From positions 193,389,689-193,453,688 of the forward strand of contig CM061141.1 of NCBI GenBank assembly GCA_030789695.1: a DNA stretch of 64,000 bases. The letters run 5' to 3'. The stretch's first letter is position 1, and each line of letters begins with the position of its first letter. Shown here piece after piece: positions 9,621-20,791 of the stretch. A program made the position numbers and the translations under genes. This stretch comes from Scilla litardierei. Lineage: Eukaryota; Streptophyta; Magnoliopsida; Asparagales; Asparagaceae. The notes under the pieces are model-generated. The model was not told where the DNA came from. It worked only from the letters and a program-made list of their open reading frames with translations, and made no database searches.

Positions 9621-10447
9621 CTACAGCACATTGCAATGTTTCTCCTCCTGTGGATGCTTAATAGACAATCCCAGATTGAATTCGACCTTCTGGTCGCCCA
9701 CATTTAGGGACAGCTTCCCTTTCTTCACATCAATTAGAACGCCAGCAGTCACCATGAAGGGCCTCCCGAGGATGATCGGGGTATGATTGTCCTCCGGCAT
9801 GTCCATCACAACAAATCAACCAGCACATGTACGCCGCTGACGTTTACCGATAAGTCATCAACAATCCCCACCGAATATTTCAAAGACCCGTCTGCAAGTT
9901 CCAGCATCATTCCGGTGGGCTCAAGGTCTCCCATTCTTATCCTTTTATATAATGACAGAGGCATAAGGCTCACGCTCACACCCAAATTGACGAGCGCCCG
10001 ATTGATCTTCACTTCTCCTATCGAGCATGGGATAGAGAAGCTACCTGGGTCTTTGAGCTTTGGCGGGTTCGCTCGTTGAATCAGAGCACTGCACTCTGCT
10101 GTCAGGACGACCTTTTCCTTCCTTGTGCCCTTCATCACCAAATCCTTTAGAAATTTAGCGTAAGAAGGGATAGTCTCTATTGCTTCTAAGAAGGGGATCT
10201 GCAAGCTCAAGTCTTTAACCATATCAAAGAACTTGCCATATTTCTCGTCAATCTTCGCTTCGGCAAGTCGTTGGGGAAATGGAACCACTGGCTTGAAGAC
10301 TCTCGAGTCTCCCTCTTCATTCTTCTTCTTTTCTTCCTCAGAGACTCCTTCCGGAGTCATGGTCTTTGATGACGAAGCTCCGTCGTCATTTGCTTTCACA
10401 TTTGGTCGCCCATCGACCAACGGAGCCTCAGGTTCTTTAGCGGGCAC
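9621..10447 (-). pseudogene. Athila/Tat aspartic protease, active site altered, frameshifted
   Basis: The frame from 10447 contains the Athila Gag-PR linker (PFPQRLAEAKIDEKYGKF, IPSYAKFLKDLV) and the retropepsin region CSIGEVKINRALVNLGVSVSL, where the usual D-L-G reads N-L-G: the catalytic Asp is replaced by Asn. A frameshift near 9806 moves to a second frame with GRPFMVTAGVLIDVKKG, the C-terminal PR segment, ending at TAG 9621. Not a working protease. Confidence 0.82.
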
Positions 10448-10459
10448 CCTAGTTGGAAT

Positions 10460-11953
10460 CTAAGTGCCACTCCTCAATACTATCGCAAACACATTGGCAT
10501 GGTCATGCGTCAACGCCAATGTTTGATTCGGCCCCCTGGGATTTACTTCCGGCTTACCCGGTAATTGGCTCTGAGCCCTCTGAAGATTTGCCACTTGTAA
10601 CCCCATCTGGGTTACTTGATCGGCCAGGGTATTCTGTCCCATTTGCAGCTGCTGGTTCATCTTCTCCTGGTTTGTTATATATTGGGTTAAGAGGCTCTCG
10701 ACCGGAGAGATTACCCTATTAGGGTTATATTGTTGCTACTGTGGAGTGGGCTGCTGATTCCTCGGGGGATATTGCTGGTACATCTGCTGGGGCTATTGTT
10801 GCTACTGGTACGACTGATGCTGCTGCCGAGGTGGCTGATAAAATTGTTGCTGAGGTTGCAGGGGCTGCTGATATGGTGCCCTATAGCTAAGATTTGGGTG
10901 GTTCGGGTTATTGGGAGAATAAGCCAGATTTGAGCTCGTCCTTGGTGGATATGGCGCATTACCCGTCGGGTTATAGAATAGAGCGCTCGCCTGATCCACT
11001 GGTGTTGAAATATCACCACCATCGAAGTCATCCAGGACTTCAGCTTCCACTGCAGCTACTTGCTGGGTATTGGCACCTCCAGCTCCCACCATAAATACCG
11101 AGATTTGAGTAGATAGCAAATCGAATTTGCTAGATAATTTGTTAACCTCTTCGACTCTGTGCATACCTCCAGATCTTGGCGTGGCGCGCTCATCACACCA
11201 CCTCTCATCATTCGATGCCATGTTCTCCAGAATGGTCCCGGCATCTTCCTCGTTTCTTGACATAAAGGACCCCCCAGCCGCGGTGTCCATTGATGATTTC
11301 AGATCATCCCTCAACCCGTTGTAAAACAAATTTATAATTTGCCATTTAGGGAGCTCATGCGGAGGGCATCTCCGTTGTATCTCCTTATACCTCATCCATG
11401 CTTCATGCAAGGACTCATGGCTGGCTTGTGAGAAGGAGGAGATCTCGCTCCTCATCTTCATCGTCTTCCCCGGGGGAAAGAACTTGTTCCAGAAGGCATT
11501 GGATAGCTTCTCCCAAGTTGTGAAGGTATTGGGGTCATTTCCCCTTAGCCATTGCTTGGCTTTGTCCCGTAGAGAGAAGGGGAACAATTTGAGCCGGATA
11601 GCTTAATTTGTGATACCGTTGATTTTGAAGGTGTCACAATTCTCCAAGAATGAGTCCAGATGTTCAATTGGGCTCTCCATAGGTGCCCATGAAAATTGAT
11701 CCTGTTGGATCCACGTCACTAATGACGGCTTTAGCTCGAAACTTCCGGCCGTGATAGCCAGGGGTTGTATGCTAGACGTGGACCCGATGGATGGCATCGA
11801 GTACTCCAGCAAGGGCTTCTTGGGAGGAGTATTCTCTCCCATGTTTTCAGCTTCTTCCCTTCTTCTCCTCTCTGCGTTCAGACGCCTCACGGTGGTGTTT
11901 ATCTCATGATCTAAAGGAATCAAGTCGTCGAGACTTTTTGTATTACCGCGCAT
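10460..11953 (-). pseudogene. Athila/Tat gag with in-frame stops
   Basis: The start at ATG 11953 (MRGNTKSLDDLIPLDHEI) is preferred over the hydrophobic upstream extension to 12052. The Gag domain (PF03732-type) reads LFPFSLRDKAKQWLRG, WEKLSNAFWNKFFPPGK, IINLFYNGL, followed by a Gln/Pro-rich region and a helical segment NQQLQMGQNTLADQV. All pieces lie in one frame, broken by stops near 11603, 10800 and 10460, so Gag and PR were once a single ORF. No CCHC knuckle is visible, as is common in Athila Gag. Confidence 0.88.
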
Positions 11954-12115
11954 GAAAAACAAGAAACACCCATGATGAATGAAAGTAAACAAAAAAATCA
12001 AGAATAGAAAACAAAAATAAAAATTTAAAATGTAGAATTCGAAAATTATCACGAGGTGAGGATGTGAACTAGACTCTAGGGTTCACTTGGTCTTAAAATA
12101 AACAAGCATGTTGCC

Positions 12116-12133
12116 TCCCCGGCAACGGCGCCA
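12116..12133 (-). other. PBS complementary to plant tRNA-Asp (T1)
   Basis: Minus strand TGGCGCCGTTGCCGGGGA, the classic Athila/Tat primer site, seven bases inside the LTR end at 12141. Identical to T2 25973-25990. Confidence 0.92.
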
Positions 12134-12140
12134 TAAATCT

Positions 12141-12639
12141 TGACGTCCCCTAGATTTAACAATGCATGCAATAGAGATCGGGGATACCATATTTAAATAT
12201 TTTTAACCGCAAGCGCACGGTGTTGTAGTATGGCTTGGGGGTTGAACTCAGGGAGGCTTGTGTTGTGCTTGTTATCAGGTAGGAACCGGTTCACCCGATG
12301 GGTGAGCTAGCCCAAATGATCGGTAGGTTGTCACGAATGGAAATACGAAGGGTGTAATATATAAAAGGGAACCTAAGACTTTGGTTTCCACCCGATCGTG
12401 TGCCCTCTCTATTACGACCGACAGATAGGATAACGATTGGATTTTAGGGTTTAGTGGTGAGACGTTGCCTCTAAGAGTGATACCTGCGTCCCATGGGCCC
12501 GATATTCCGGTCGATGCCCAGGATGATACGCTAGGACTATCCGGGTTCAGTAGGTGGGCATTCCCATGTCCATTAACACCGACTGACTCTGGGAGCACTA
12601 AGCTCACAACGATTACTCCCAACATCTCATCCTGCCGTT
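12141..12639 (-). repeat. 3' 499 bp of the T1 5' LTR
   Basis: Ends ...GGGGACGTCA on the minus strand beside the PBS. In reverse it aligns with T2 LTR 25535-25966 (words 'ggtgttaatggacatgggaatgcccacc' split over both copies, and 'gaccggaatatcgg'). The remaining ~1.3 kb is missing because T2 starts at 12640 in the opposite orientation. Confidence 0.85.
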
Positions 12640-12932
12640 GACGTGCGTTTATATTTCATATATTCACGCACGTTTTCTTCTGTGTTTTTCCGCTATTTTC
12701 CGCCGTTTTGTATTCGTTTTCTCGTATTTTCTTGTTTTCTTTCACTTTTCTGTGTTTTTGTATGTTTGTAGGAGTTTGCCAGTGTATGGGACATAAAACG
12801 ACGATATCATGAGTCCCCGGAGCAACGGGAGGAGTCACGCGTGATCCAGGGGGTCAAACGACGAAGATCGCATCTTTCAGCCCCTAACCCGACCGGTTGG
12901 TCACTTCCAACCGATCGGGTGATGCACGCGGG
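12640..12932 (+). repeat. T2 5' LTR, first part
   Basis: Begins TGACGTGCGTTTATATTTC, matching the 3' LTR start TGATGTGCGTTTATATTTC at 29338. It runs to the copia insertion point in the word 'gcacgcggg'. Confidence 0.9.
12928..12932. repeat. target site duplication GCGGG (left)
   Basis: GCGGG directly before the copia LTR, repeated at 24460-24464. The uninterrupted copy at about 29623-29632 reads gcacgcgggcacc, with one GCGGG. Confidence 0.95.
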
Positions 12933-13214
12933 TGTTGGATATTGGACTCCCCGGATTTGGTTTTGGATGATGAACAAACATAAATATATCGTGAACTAAC
13001 TATTTGTGAGCGCAGTTTTGGAGATCGTCGCCAAATTCATGTGAACATCTAAAGCGACGTCTCGAGACTTCTCAAAGCACGTGATCGAATGCCTAAAGCT
13101 TCGTTGAAGCTTTTGGACCTTTTTAGAAGTCATGAAGACTCGGATCAAAGCTTTCGAAGACGGTTCGTCAAGTTTATTTTATGTCTTTTAGCTTCGTTCC
13201 GTAGAATGTTAAGC

Positions 13215-13880
13215 CTTGAGTAGGTCTTACGTTTTAATCTTCATAACGCTCATATCTTAGATATAGGATCTTGTAAGAAGTCCATACAAACTTTCCCGAA
13301 GCTTCGTGCTTCGATTCGGGACTTCTTGTGCATGTTAGTTGGTTCAAGAAGGAGAACCAACCGACTAGATGGTGATCTAGTCGGTCGGCCATGCTTCTTA
13401 GACGTACTAGTTTGCGTCAGTCAATTCCAAGCTCGTTACGGTTTACAGTTAGTCGGTCTACGTTGACTCACCGACCGACTAGTTTGTGAACTAGTCGGTC
13501 AGTGATGCTTCTTTGACCGACTAGTTGAGCTTTCCCTGTACATGCCAACTTACTGTTTATCGTTAGTTGGTCTATGCACATTTGGCGACCGACTAGTTGA
13601 TGAACTAGTCGGTCAACTTTTGTTCTTGGACCGACTAATTCAATTTGTGTTCAGACTTTCAGTTTTATCTCTTTGTCGGTCTGAGTTGAGTTATCGACCG
13701 ACTAGTTGTGAAACTAGTCGGTCAGCAACTCTTCTTTGACCGACTAGTTCCCTTCAGTCTGAACTTGTTCTTTTCTCTGTTCACCGTTAGTCGGTTCATG
13801 TTTATTGACCGACCGACTAGTTGATGAACTAGTCGGTCGGTGGTTGTTCTTTGACCGACTAGTTTGCTTTAGAAAAGAGC
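13215..13880 (+). promoter_or_regulatory. copia U3 cassette with five-palindrome array
   Basis: Palindromes centred at 13372, 13486, 13600, 13709 and 13824 (spacings 114, 114, 109, 115), each GACTAGTT(or GAT)-n4-AACTAGTC with GACC/GGTC extensions and flanking half-sites TTAGTCGGTC and GACCGACTA. The stretch just before the first unit ('gaagcttcgtgcttcgattcgg', 'gttcaagaaggagaaccaacc') also matches the chromovirus LTRs. It ends about 50-100 bp before the TATA box, suggesting an enhancer. Confidence 0.9.
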
Positions 13881-13932
13881 CGTTGGAGCATTAATTGAAT
13901 CGTTTTTCTCTCTCTCTCTCTCTCCTCTAACC

Positions 13933-13940
13933 TATAAATA
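13933..13940 (+). promoter_or_regulatory. copia LTR TATA box (TATAAATA)
   Basis: AACCTATAAATACTTGG after a CT microsatellite (about 13905-13926). The sequence about 30 bp downstream (TGCATTCATTGCACTC) is a plausible start region. Repeated at 23797-23804 in the 3' LTR. Confidence 0.7.
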
Positions 13941-14678
13941 CTTGGTGAGCTGCATTCATTGCACTCAAGGCTGATTTTAAGACAAGTTTAGAGATCAAAG
14001 AGAAAGCATTCAAAGCTCATTCAAAGCTCTTTCATTCCAATCTTGAATCTCTCCTCACTCTTATTTCAAAAGACAGATTCATTGATTGTGAACCTTCCAA
14101 GCCAAGTGCTTGATCTTAGGTCACCATCAACCTCTTAGCTCTCCATCGCTGATCTACATCTTGGAGCTAGGGTTTGGTGCCTCTTCATCTTCCCCAAAAT
14201 CCGGTTTGCCCTAATTCGTAAGTATTACTAAAGGCATAGGGATTTTGTCGGTAAGCAATTTCTATTTCATTTCAATTTCTATTGTAAGTGATTCACTCTC
14301 GGTTGTGAGAGTTTGGTTGTGATCCCGGGTTGTGGGAGTCACAATTTACTTTGTGTATGATTTGACTTGTGAAGGTTTTTCACAAGTATTTCATGGTGGA
14401 AATCTTGAGTTAGGGTTGCTAACTCAAGTATCCGGAGGGGATCCAGGTGGTTGGGACGTAGGATCACCAGGAACAAGTCGGGGAGACTTGGGTGGATCCG
14501 AACCCAGTAATATTGCTTGTTTGCGATTATTTCCGTGTTGTCTAACATTTACATTTCCGCATTTCCGCATTGTTTGGTAGAGTTTGCAAGGTAATTAGGA
14601 ATTAGCCTCTTAATTATTTTAAAGTACTATTCATCCCCCCTCTAGTACTTGTGCAGTAGCTTAGCAGGGCATTACATT

Positions 14679-14690
14679 TGGTATCAGAGC
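14679..14690 (+). other. PBS for initiator tRNA-Met
   Basis: TGGTATCAGAGC two bases after the LTR end, the standard copia primer site. Confidence 0.97.
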
Positions 14691-14703
14691 CAAGTCTACA
14701 GCT

Positions 14704-16935
14704 ATGTCTGCCAACGACAACAAAGCCGTTCGTCCACCTTCCGACTACAGCACCTTCAGGAACCGTGAAGGATCGTCTTCGGTGATGGAAGGACATTCCT
14801 CAACGAGGCCTCCATTCTTCAACGGTACCAACTACGGGTACTGAAAATGCCGGATGGAAACTTTCCTCCGGAGTGCTTCACTATGGAGGGCCACGATGAA
14901 GGAGTACGTCGAGCCCGCCGAAGAGGACTTTGAGAAGTGGACTACCGCGGAGGTCGCCGCGTAGGTGAGCAATGCCAAGGCAATGAACGCCTTCCAATGC
15001 ACCTTAGAGCCCGAGGATTTCAATAAGATATGCACATGTAAGAGTGCATATCAAATATGGAATTCCCTCCTCATCTTACTTGAAGGGACAAGTAGGGTAA
15101 GAGACTCTAAACTCGTTGTAGTTAATAGAGATTACGAGTTGTTTCATATGCTACAGGGTGAGAAGATGAATGAGTATTATGCTCGCTTCATCGACATCAC
15201 AAACGAGTTGGAGGCTCTCGGTAAAACCTACACCCAAAAGGAGAAAGTCTCGAAGATCATCGATGGACTTCCTTCTAGTTGGGAGAAACGGACATTCGCC
15301 ATCGAGGAAGGTAATGACATGAAGACCTATACCGTTGTTCAACTAATGGGTACTTTAATGTCATATGAGGTACGCAAGGATAGCAAGTTGAAGTTGCAGG
15401 ACAAGATGAAGTCCTACCTAAAGCAAGACGAGCCAAAGAAGAAGGCTATTGCTTTCAAGGCCGCTCCATCAACTTCTACCTCAACCGATGATGAAGACTC
15501 GGAAGACGAGTTGGACTTGGAGTCCATGGCACTCATGGCAAAGAAGTACAACCGGTTCTTCCGGAAAGGTAACTTCAAGAACAAACCTAAGTTTGGTTCT
15601 ACTAACGCCTCCTCTCCTTTGTGTTTCAAATGCAACAAGCCAGGACACATGAAAGCGGAGTGTCCTCTAAACAAGCAAAAGGAGAAGTGGAAGGCACCTA
15701 AATTCGACAAGTCCAAGAAGTACAAGAAAGGACACAAAAAGGGACTTGTCGGGACATTCACTGACTCCGAGGATTCCTCAAGCAGAGAGTCGGACGATGA
15801 GCAAGTGGAGCAAGCGCACATATGCTTCATGGCACGAGAAGAGCAATATAAATATTCCTCTTCCGATGATAGCGACAACGAAGGCGATGAGATAACCATG
15901 GATGACCTTAGAAATGCTAATGAGCAACTATGGTCTAAATACACTAAGTTATTAAAAAGGTATACTAAATTAAAAGATGATTTAGCTAGTATCCAAACCT
16001 CGCCTAAAACTATCATCACCAACAACGACACCGTTGTTGAAGAGTTGAAGAATGAGATTGTTAATCTCAAGACTCAACTTGAACATGTTAGCATTGAGGA
16101 TCCGGAAGAACATAAGATAGCGGATTTGACTTCTCAAAACTCGACTTTGAGTATTGAGAATGAGAATCTTAAATCTCGTGTTTATGTGCTCACATCGCAA
16201 GTATCCACTTTGGATACTTCTTTGTGTTCTCTCACCGAGAAATATGAGAACACATTAGGCCGAATCAATGAATTCAATAAGGGTAAGTGCCATTTGGATA
16301 ATATCCTAAATGTCTTACCTCCGGCCAATCACCACATTGGCTTGGGGTATACGATGGGAAGATCATCCAAATCAGCCACTACTTTTGTTAGGCCAACTTA
16401 CGGTGACTCAACGAGTGGTAGCATACACTCTATTGGTAGTTCACCTACCAATGGTGCTTCCACCTTGTTCACACCCTCGTTTGGAAAGAACCCCACTTTG
16501 GGTGGACCTCCGAAGAAGGGTCATGCCTACATGTACACAAATACTATGCCACGTAGGAACACACGTCCTACTCCACCGGCTCACACATATGATGATGTCT
16601 ATGCTACACGTTCACGGGCACATGCACACAATGTGAGACACCCTCACGCACGTGTTCCCCCACATGCATATGTACACCCACATCATCGTATGAATAATGC
16701 ACCATTTCATCATGTTCCTTATGCATATCCACAACATGCATCACGTAGAAATCAACAACGCATGCATGCTCCCAATAAGATGAGGGCTCCCAAAATCTTC
16801 ACAATTTGGAGCCCAAAGGACACAACTATGGATGAAAAACAAATTTACATGAATTCTTACTTCATGAATGTTGTGCATAGTAGTAATTATGTGGGGAAGT
16901 CTAAGTCCAATTGGACTTGGCTTCCAAAGGTCTAA
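14704..16935 (+). pseudogene. Sirevirus-like Gag, two early in-frame stops
   Basis: ATG 14704 opens MSANDNKAVRPPSDYS. The same frame runs to TAA 16935 (743 codons) with a TGA where Trp is expected (about 14842) and a TAG where Gln is expected (about 14962). The UBN2/copia Gag domain lies at about residues 110-230 (FNKICTCKSAYQIWNSL, YYARFIDITNELEALGK), one CCHC knuckle CFKCNKPGHMKAEC at about residue 310, then a long acidic, coiled-coil-like region (LKNEIVNLKTQLEHV) and a His-rich tail. Long Gag with a C-terminal extension is a Sirevirus trait. The downstream 656-codon piece starting 14965 is uninterrupted. Confidence 0.9.
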
Positions 16936-17036
16936 TCTTTTGGACCCAATGACCTTGGGTACCATGATACGATATTTTATATCTTTAGGTACTCAAGAGA
17001 AAGAAACAGAGCAACAAATTTAAATTTAGCTCCAAG

Positions 17037-20000
17037 GGGAATTGGATACTCGATAGCGGGTGTTCAAAACACATGACGGGTGACGCTCAATTACTCTCCG
17101 GAGTGGTCCCCATTGCTAATGGGAATCGCGTCGTCTTTGGAGGCAACGAGAGCGGAACCATCATAGGTGTTGGAAAAGTGGGTAATCCTTCTAAGCCTTT
17201 AATATGTGATGTGTACCTTGTTAAAGGATTAAACCACAATCTTATTTCAATAAGTCAACTTTGTGATAAAGGTTACAAAGTTAGCTTTGCGAAAGGAATG
17301 TGCCATATTTTAAATAAGAATACTAATGATGTATTATTTTCCGGCACACGCCATAAGGATATATATATCCTACATCTTCCAAGATCACATGAACAATGTC
17401 TCCTTGCCAACACAAGTGAACAACACTTATGGCATCGACGTTTTGGTCATGTGAACTTTGGAACACTATTTAAGCTTTTCAAGTTAAATTATATTAGAGG
17501 CTTCCCTAAGCTTGTCTTTCAAAAGAAAAGCTTTTGTGACTCGTGTCAACGAGGCAAGCTTCCAAAATCTTCATTTAAACCTAAGAAAAGCATTTCTTCT
17601 AAGCGGCCACTAGAGCTATTACATCTAGGTTTATTTGGGCCAACTAGAGTTGCTTCATTAGGTAATGCTAGATATGGACTTGTCATCATTGATGACTTTT
17701 CTAGGTTTACTTGGGTATTTTCATTGTGTAATAAAAATGAAGCTTTTGAAAACTTCACAATTTTTGTTAAGAAAGTACAAAATCTCATTGGAACCACCAT
17801 TGTCACTATTCGTAGTGATCATGGAGGGGAATTTGAGAATGAGTCTTTTGAGACATTTTGTGATGAAGTTAGTATTACACAAACCTTTTCATTCCCTCGC
17901 GCACCTCCTCAAAATGGTGTTGTTGAGAGAAAGAATAGGACGCTAGTGGAATGTGCTCGCACTATGCTCGATGATAGCCAACTTGGCCATCAATTTTGAG
18001 CGGAAGCGGTACATACCGCTTGCTATGTGTTTAATAGAATACTTTTGAGGCCCGGCACTAAACAAACTTGCTATGAATTGTTGTTTGGTATGTTGCCTCA
18101 AGTTAAACATTTTCGAGTTTTCGGTTCGAAATGTTTTATTAAAAACACGTATGGTAGTTTGGACAAATTCGTTCCGAGATCCGATGAGGGGATATTTGTT
18201 GGATATTCCTCCCGTAGCAAAGCCTACCTGATATACAACAAACGAACCTCAATGATCGAGGAATCACTTCATGTCTCATTTAATGAAGGATTTGTTCCAA
18301 CTAGAATTACTAATGATGATGACTCCATGGATGTCTTATGTGATTCAATTGGTAATTCTAATTCTATTGATTCTATTGATTCTAATGTTACTAACCCTAC
18401 TAATGAAGTTTTTGAGAATGTTCCTAGTGATCAAGGTATTCCCAAACGGCTTCATACCATTCGTGACCATCCTCATAAGCAAGTCATTGGCAATATTCAT
18501 GATAGTGTCAAGACGAGATCACAAGTCAACTACTTCGTGCATTGTGCTTTTGCCTCCTCGATTGAGCCAAAGAATATTAATGAGGCATGCGAAGATAGCG
18601 CTTGGACCTTGCCATGGAGGAGGAACTCATTCAATTCGAGAGGAATGAAGTTTGGGAGCTTGTTCCATTGCCATCGAAGAACCACACAGTCATAGGGACA
18701 AAGTGGATTTTCAAGAACAAGACTGACGAAAACCAAATCGTCGTCCGGAACAAAGCTCGGTTAGTAGCTCAAGGCTATCGACAAGAGGAAGGTATTGATT
18801 TCGAAGAATCCTTTGCTCCGGTAGCTAGATTAGAATCAATTAGATTATTATTGTCTTTTGCATGCCATAAAGATTTCAAATTATTTCAAATGGATGTAAA
18901 AGTGCATTTTTAAATGGAGATGTTGTCGAGAAAGTTTACGTTTCTCAACCTCCGGGTTTTATAAATGAAAAATTCCCAAACCATGTTTTCAAACTTAAGA
19001 AAGCACTTTACGGTTTGAGACAAGCTCCTCGAGCTTGGTATGACCATTTAAAGAATTTTCTTTTGGATTTAGGTTTTAAAATGGGAGAAGTTGATTCCAC
19101 ATTATTTGTTAAGTACTCGAATAATGCTATAATTTTAGTTCAAATTTATGTTGATGATATCATTTTCGGTGCTACTAACTTTGCTCTTTGCGAAGAGTTT
19201 TCTAATGTGATGAAGGACCAATTTGAGATGAGCCACATGGGTGAGCTCAAATATTTCTTAGGTCTCCAAATTCGCCAAATGAACGATGCAATCTTCATCC
19301 ACCAAACAAAGTACACGGTGGAGTTGCTAAAGCGATTTGGAATGGAGAATGCCTCCGGGAAGAAGACTCCAATGAGCACTACTACACATCTTGATAAGGA
19401 TACGGGCGGTAAAGATGTGGACATTCGTCTATATCGAGGTATGATCGGTAGTTTACTTTATCTTACCGCAAGTAGGCCCGATATTATGTTTGCTGTATAT
19501 GTATGTGCTCGTTATCAGTCTCAACCTAAGGAATCTCACTTAGTAGCGGTAAAACGTATTTTCCGTTATCTAAGTTATACACTTAATTTTGGATTACTTT
19601 ATCCAAAATCTAGCACATATGAGTTAATCTCATATAGTGACGCAGATTATGCGAGATGCAAATCCGACAGCAAAAGTACTAGTGGCACTTGCCATTTTAT
19701 AGGAAATTCTCTTGTCTCTTGGTTTTCCAAGAAGCAGAATTCCGTATCACTTTCAACCACTAAGGCGGAATATATTGCCGCCGGTGCCGCGTGTGCTCAA
19801 GTTCTTTGGATGAGACACACACTTAAAGACTTTGGTATAAACTGTGATACTTGTCCTATCATGGTGGACAACCAAAGTGCAATATGTCTCTCCAAGAACC
19901 CGATACACCATTCCCGTTCGAAACACATAGATGTCCGACACCATTTCTTAGATGATCATGTTGCTAAAAAGAACATCATATTAGTGTACGTTGAAACCCA

Positions 20001-20097
20001 GAAGCAAATCGCCGATGTTTTCACGAAACCCCTAAAGGAAGACTCCTTTGTGCGGTTACGTCGAGAATTGGGGATTATGGGTGAATCCGAGATTTAG
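17037..20097 (+). pseudogene. copia Pol: PR, integrase, RT, RNaseH (frameshifted)
   Basis: The order PR-INT-RT-RH is diagnostic for copia. PR has ILDSGCSKHMTGD (about 17046-17084). GAG-pre-integrase HLWHRRFGHVN lies near 17430 and the zinc region ends CDSCQRGK. The integrase core has LHLGLFGP, where the first catalytic Asp is Gly, then IRSDHGGEF and NGVVERKNR. RT includes [17 protein letters not shown] and YVDD at 19147-19158; RNaseH includes YSDADYA and STTKAEYIA. Breaks: TGA near 17998, frame changes near 18595 and 18905, and a frame change from Gag before 17037. The final 360 codons (19015-20097) are open and well conserved. Polymerase motifs are intact but integrase is not. Confidence 0.93.
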
Positions 20098-20359
20098 GAT
20101 TCATATGTTTTCAATATTCTTGCATGCTATTCTATTCGTTATATTTGTTCATGCTTGAAGTATTGGAATTTTCTGGATTTGTCATTGAATTTTCGGAATT
20201 TTCGCTCGATTTGTTCTTAAACGTCAAATTTCAGATTTTCGATGTTTAATGGGGTAGTATAATGATTAATGAGAGTATTTCGATGTTTCGTCGAAGTGCG
20301 ATTAGGAGAGAACTCAAATTTCTAATTCTAATTCTTGTCGGAAATTTGGCTTCGGTTAC

Positions 20360-20530
20360 TGTTTGCAACTAGTCGGTTCAAGCTCATTGCTCGACCGACT
20401 AGATCGTGATCTAGTTGGTCAGTGCTTGAACTGTGACCGACTAATTGCAAAGGGGACAGTTGCGTCTTTTGAGCTTCCGACCGAATTAAATCAAATCCGA
20501 CCGACTAAACTCTTTTCTAGTCGATCGAAA
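20360..20530 (+). repeat. internal palindrome unit of the copia element
   Basis: Between the pol stop (20097) and the extra ORF (20792): AACTAGTCGGTTC, GACCGACTAGATC..GATCTAGTTGG, GACCGACTAATTG, CCGACCGACTAAAC. This is about one unit of the LTR array plus half-sites. No clear TATA box follows; the nearest A/T word is CTCTAAACCC at about 20545. Stretch 20098-20359 holds nothing recognisable. Confidence 0.75.
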
Positions 20531-20791
20531 TTTCTCTCCAGCTCTAAACCCCCCCGTGCCGTTTGGTCTCCCTCCTCCCTCTCCGTCGATCCGCCGTTTT
20601 TCGACCATTTCTCCGGCCGATCTCCCCTAGGGTTTGTTCTCTCTCCTCTCCTAGCTCACTAGGGTTCTTTTTCTAGCTCTCTAGGGTTAGTTTCCTATGC
20701 TTAGGGTTAGGGTTTCATTCGATTTCAGTTGCTTAGGGTTTGTTTTTTTTGGGTTCCGATCTCTTGATTCTCGCTGTGTCGTGTCGCGCTT

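Larger units (their letters stand above)
4230..12639 (-). mobile_element. Athila/Tat-type element T1, minus strand, lacking RT and integrase
   Basis: Minus-strand order: LTR stub (12639-12141), tRNA-Asp-type PBS, gag, protease, unknown extension, palindrome array with TATA box, Athila-ORF1-like gene, long 3' noncoding region, then interruption by chromovirus L at 4229. PR is followed directly by sequence normally found after integrase (GGGAGGCAACCC at about 9169-9181), so the RT-RNaseH-integrase block is deleted. LTR and 3' noncoding region are shared with T2. Confidence 0.85.
12933..14676 (+). repeat. copia 5' LTR (1744 bp)
   Basis: TGTTGGATATTGG... to ...GGGCATTACA, followed by TT and the PBS. 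It contains the five-palindrome array, CT tract, TATA box and an AG-rich leader. About 83 bp around 14000-14080 is absent from the 3' LTR; otherwise the copies differ at scattered sites. Confidence 0.97.

Noticed and set aside
13361..13840. Regular palindromic repeats resembling a CRISPR array
   Set aside because: The setting is a plant LTR; units are imperfect, the spacers are themselves related between units, and the same array occurs in both LTRs and in other elements.
14679..14690. tRNA-like word TGGTATCAGAGC
   Set aside because: It is the primer binding site; no tRNA cloverleaf surrounds it.
16935..17072. Programmed frameshift between copia Gag and Pol
   Set aside because: The element has several other random frame breaks, and Sirevirus Gag-Pol is usually one frame, so mutation is the simpler explanation.
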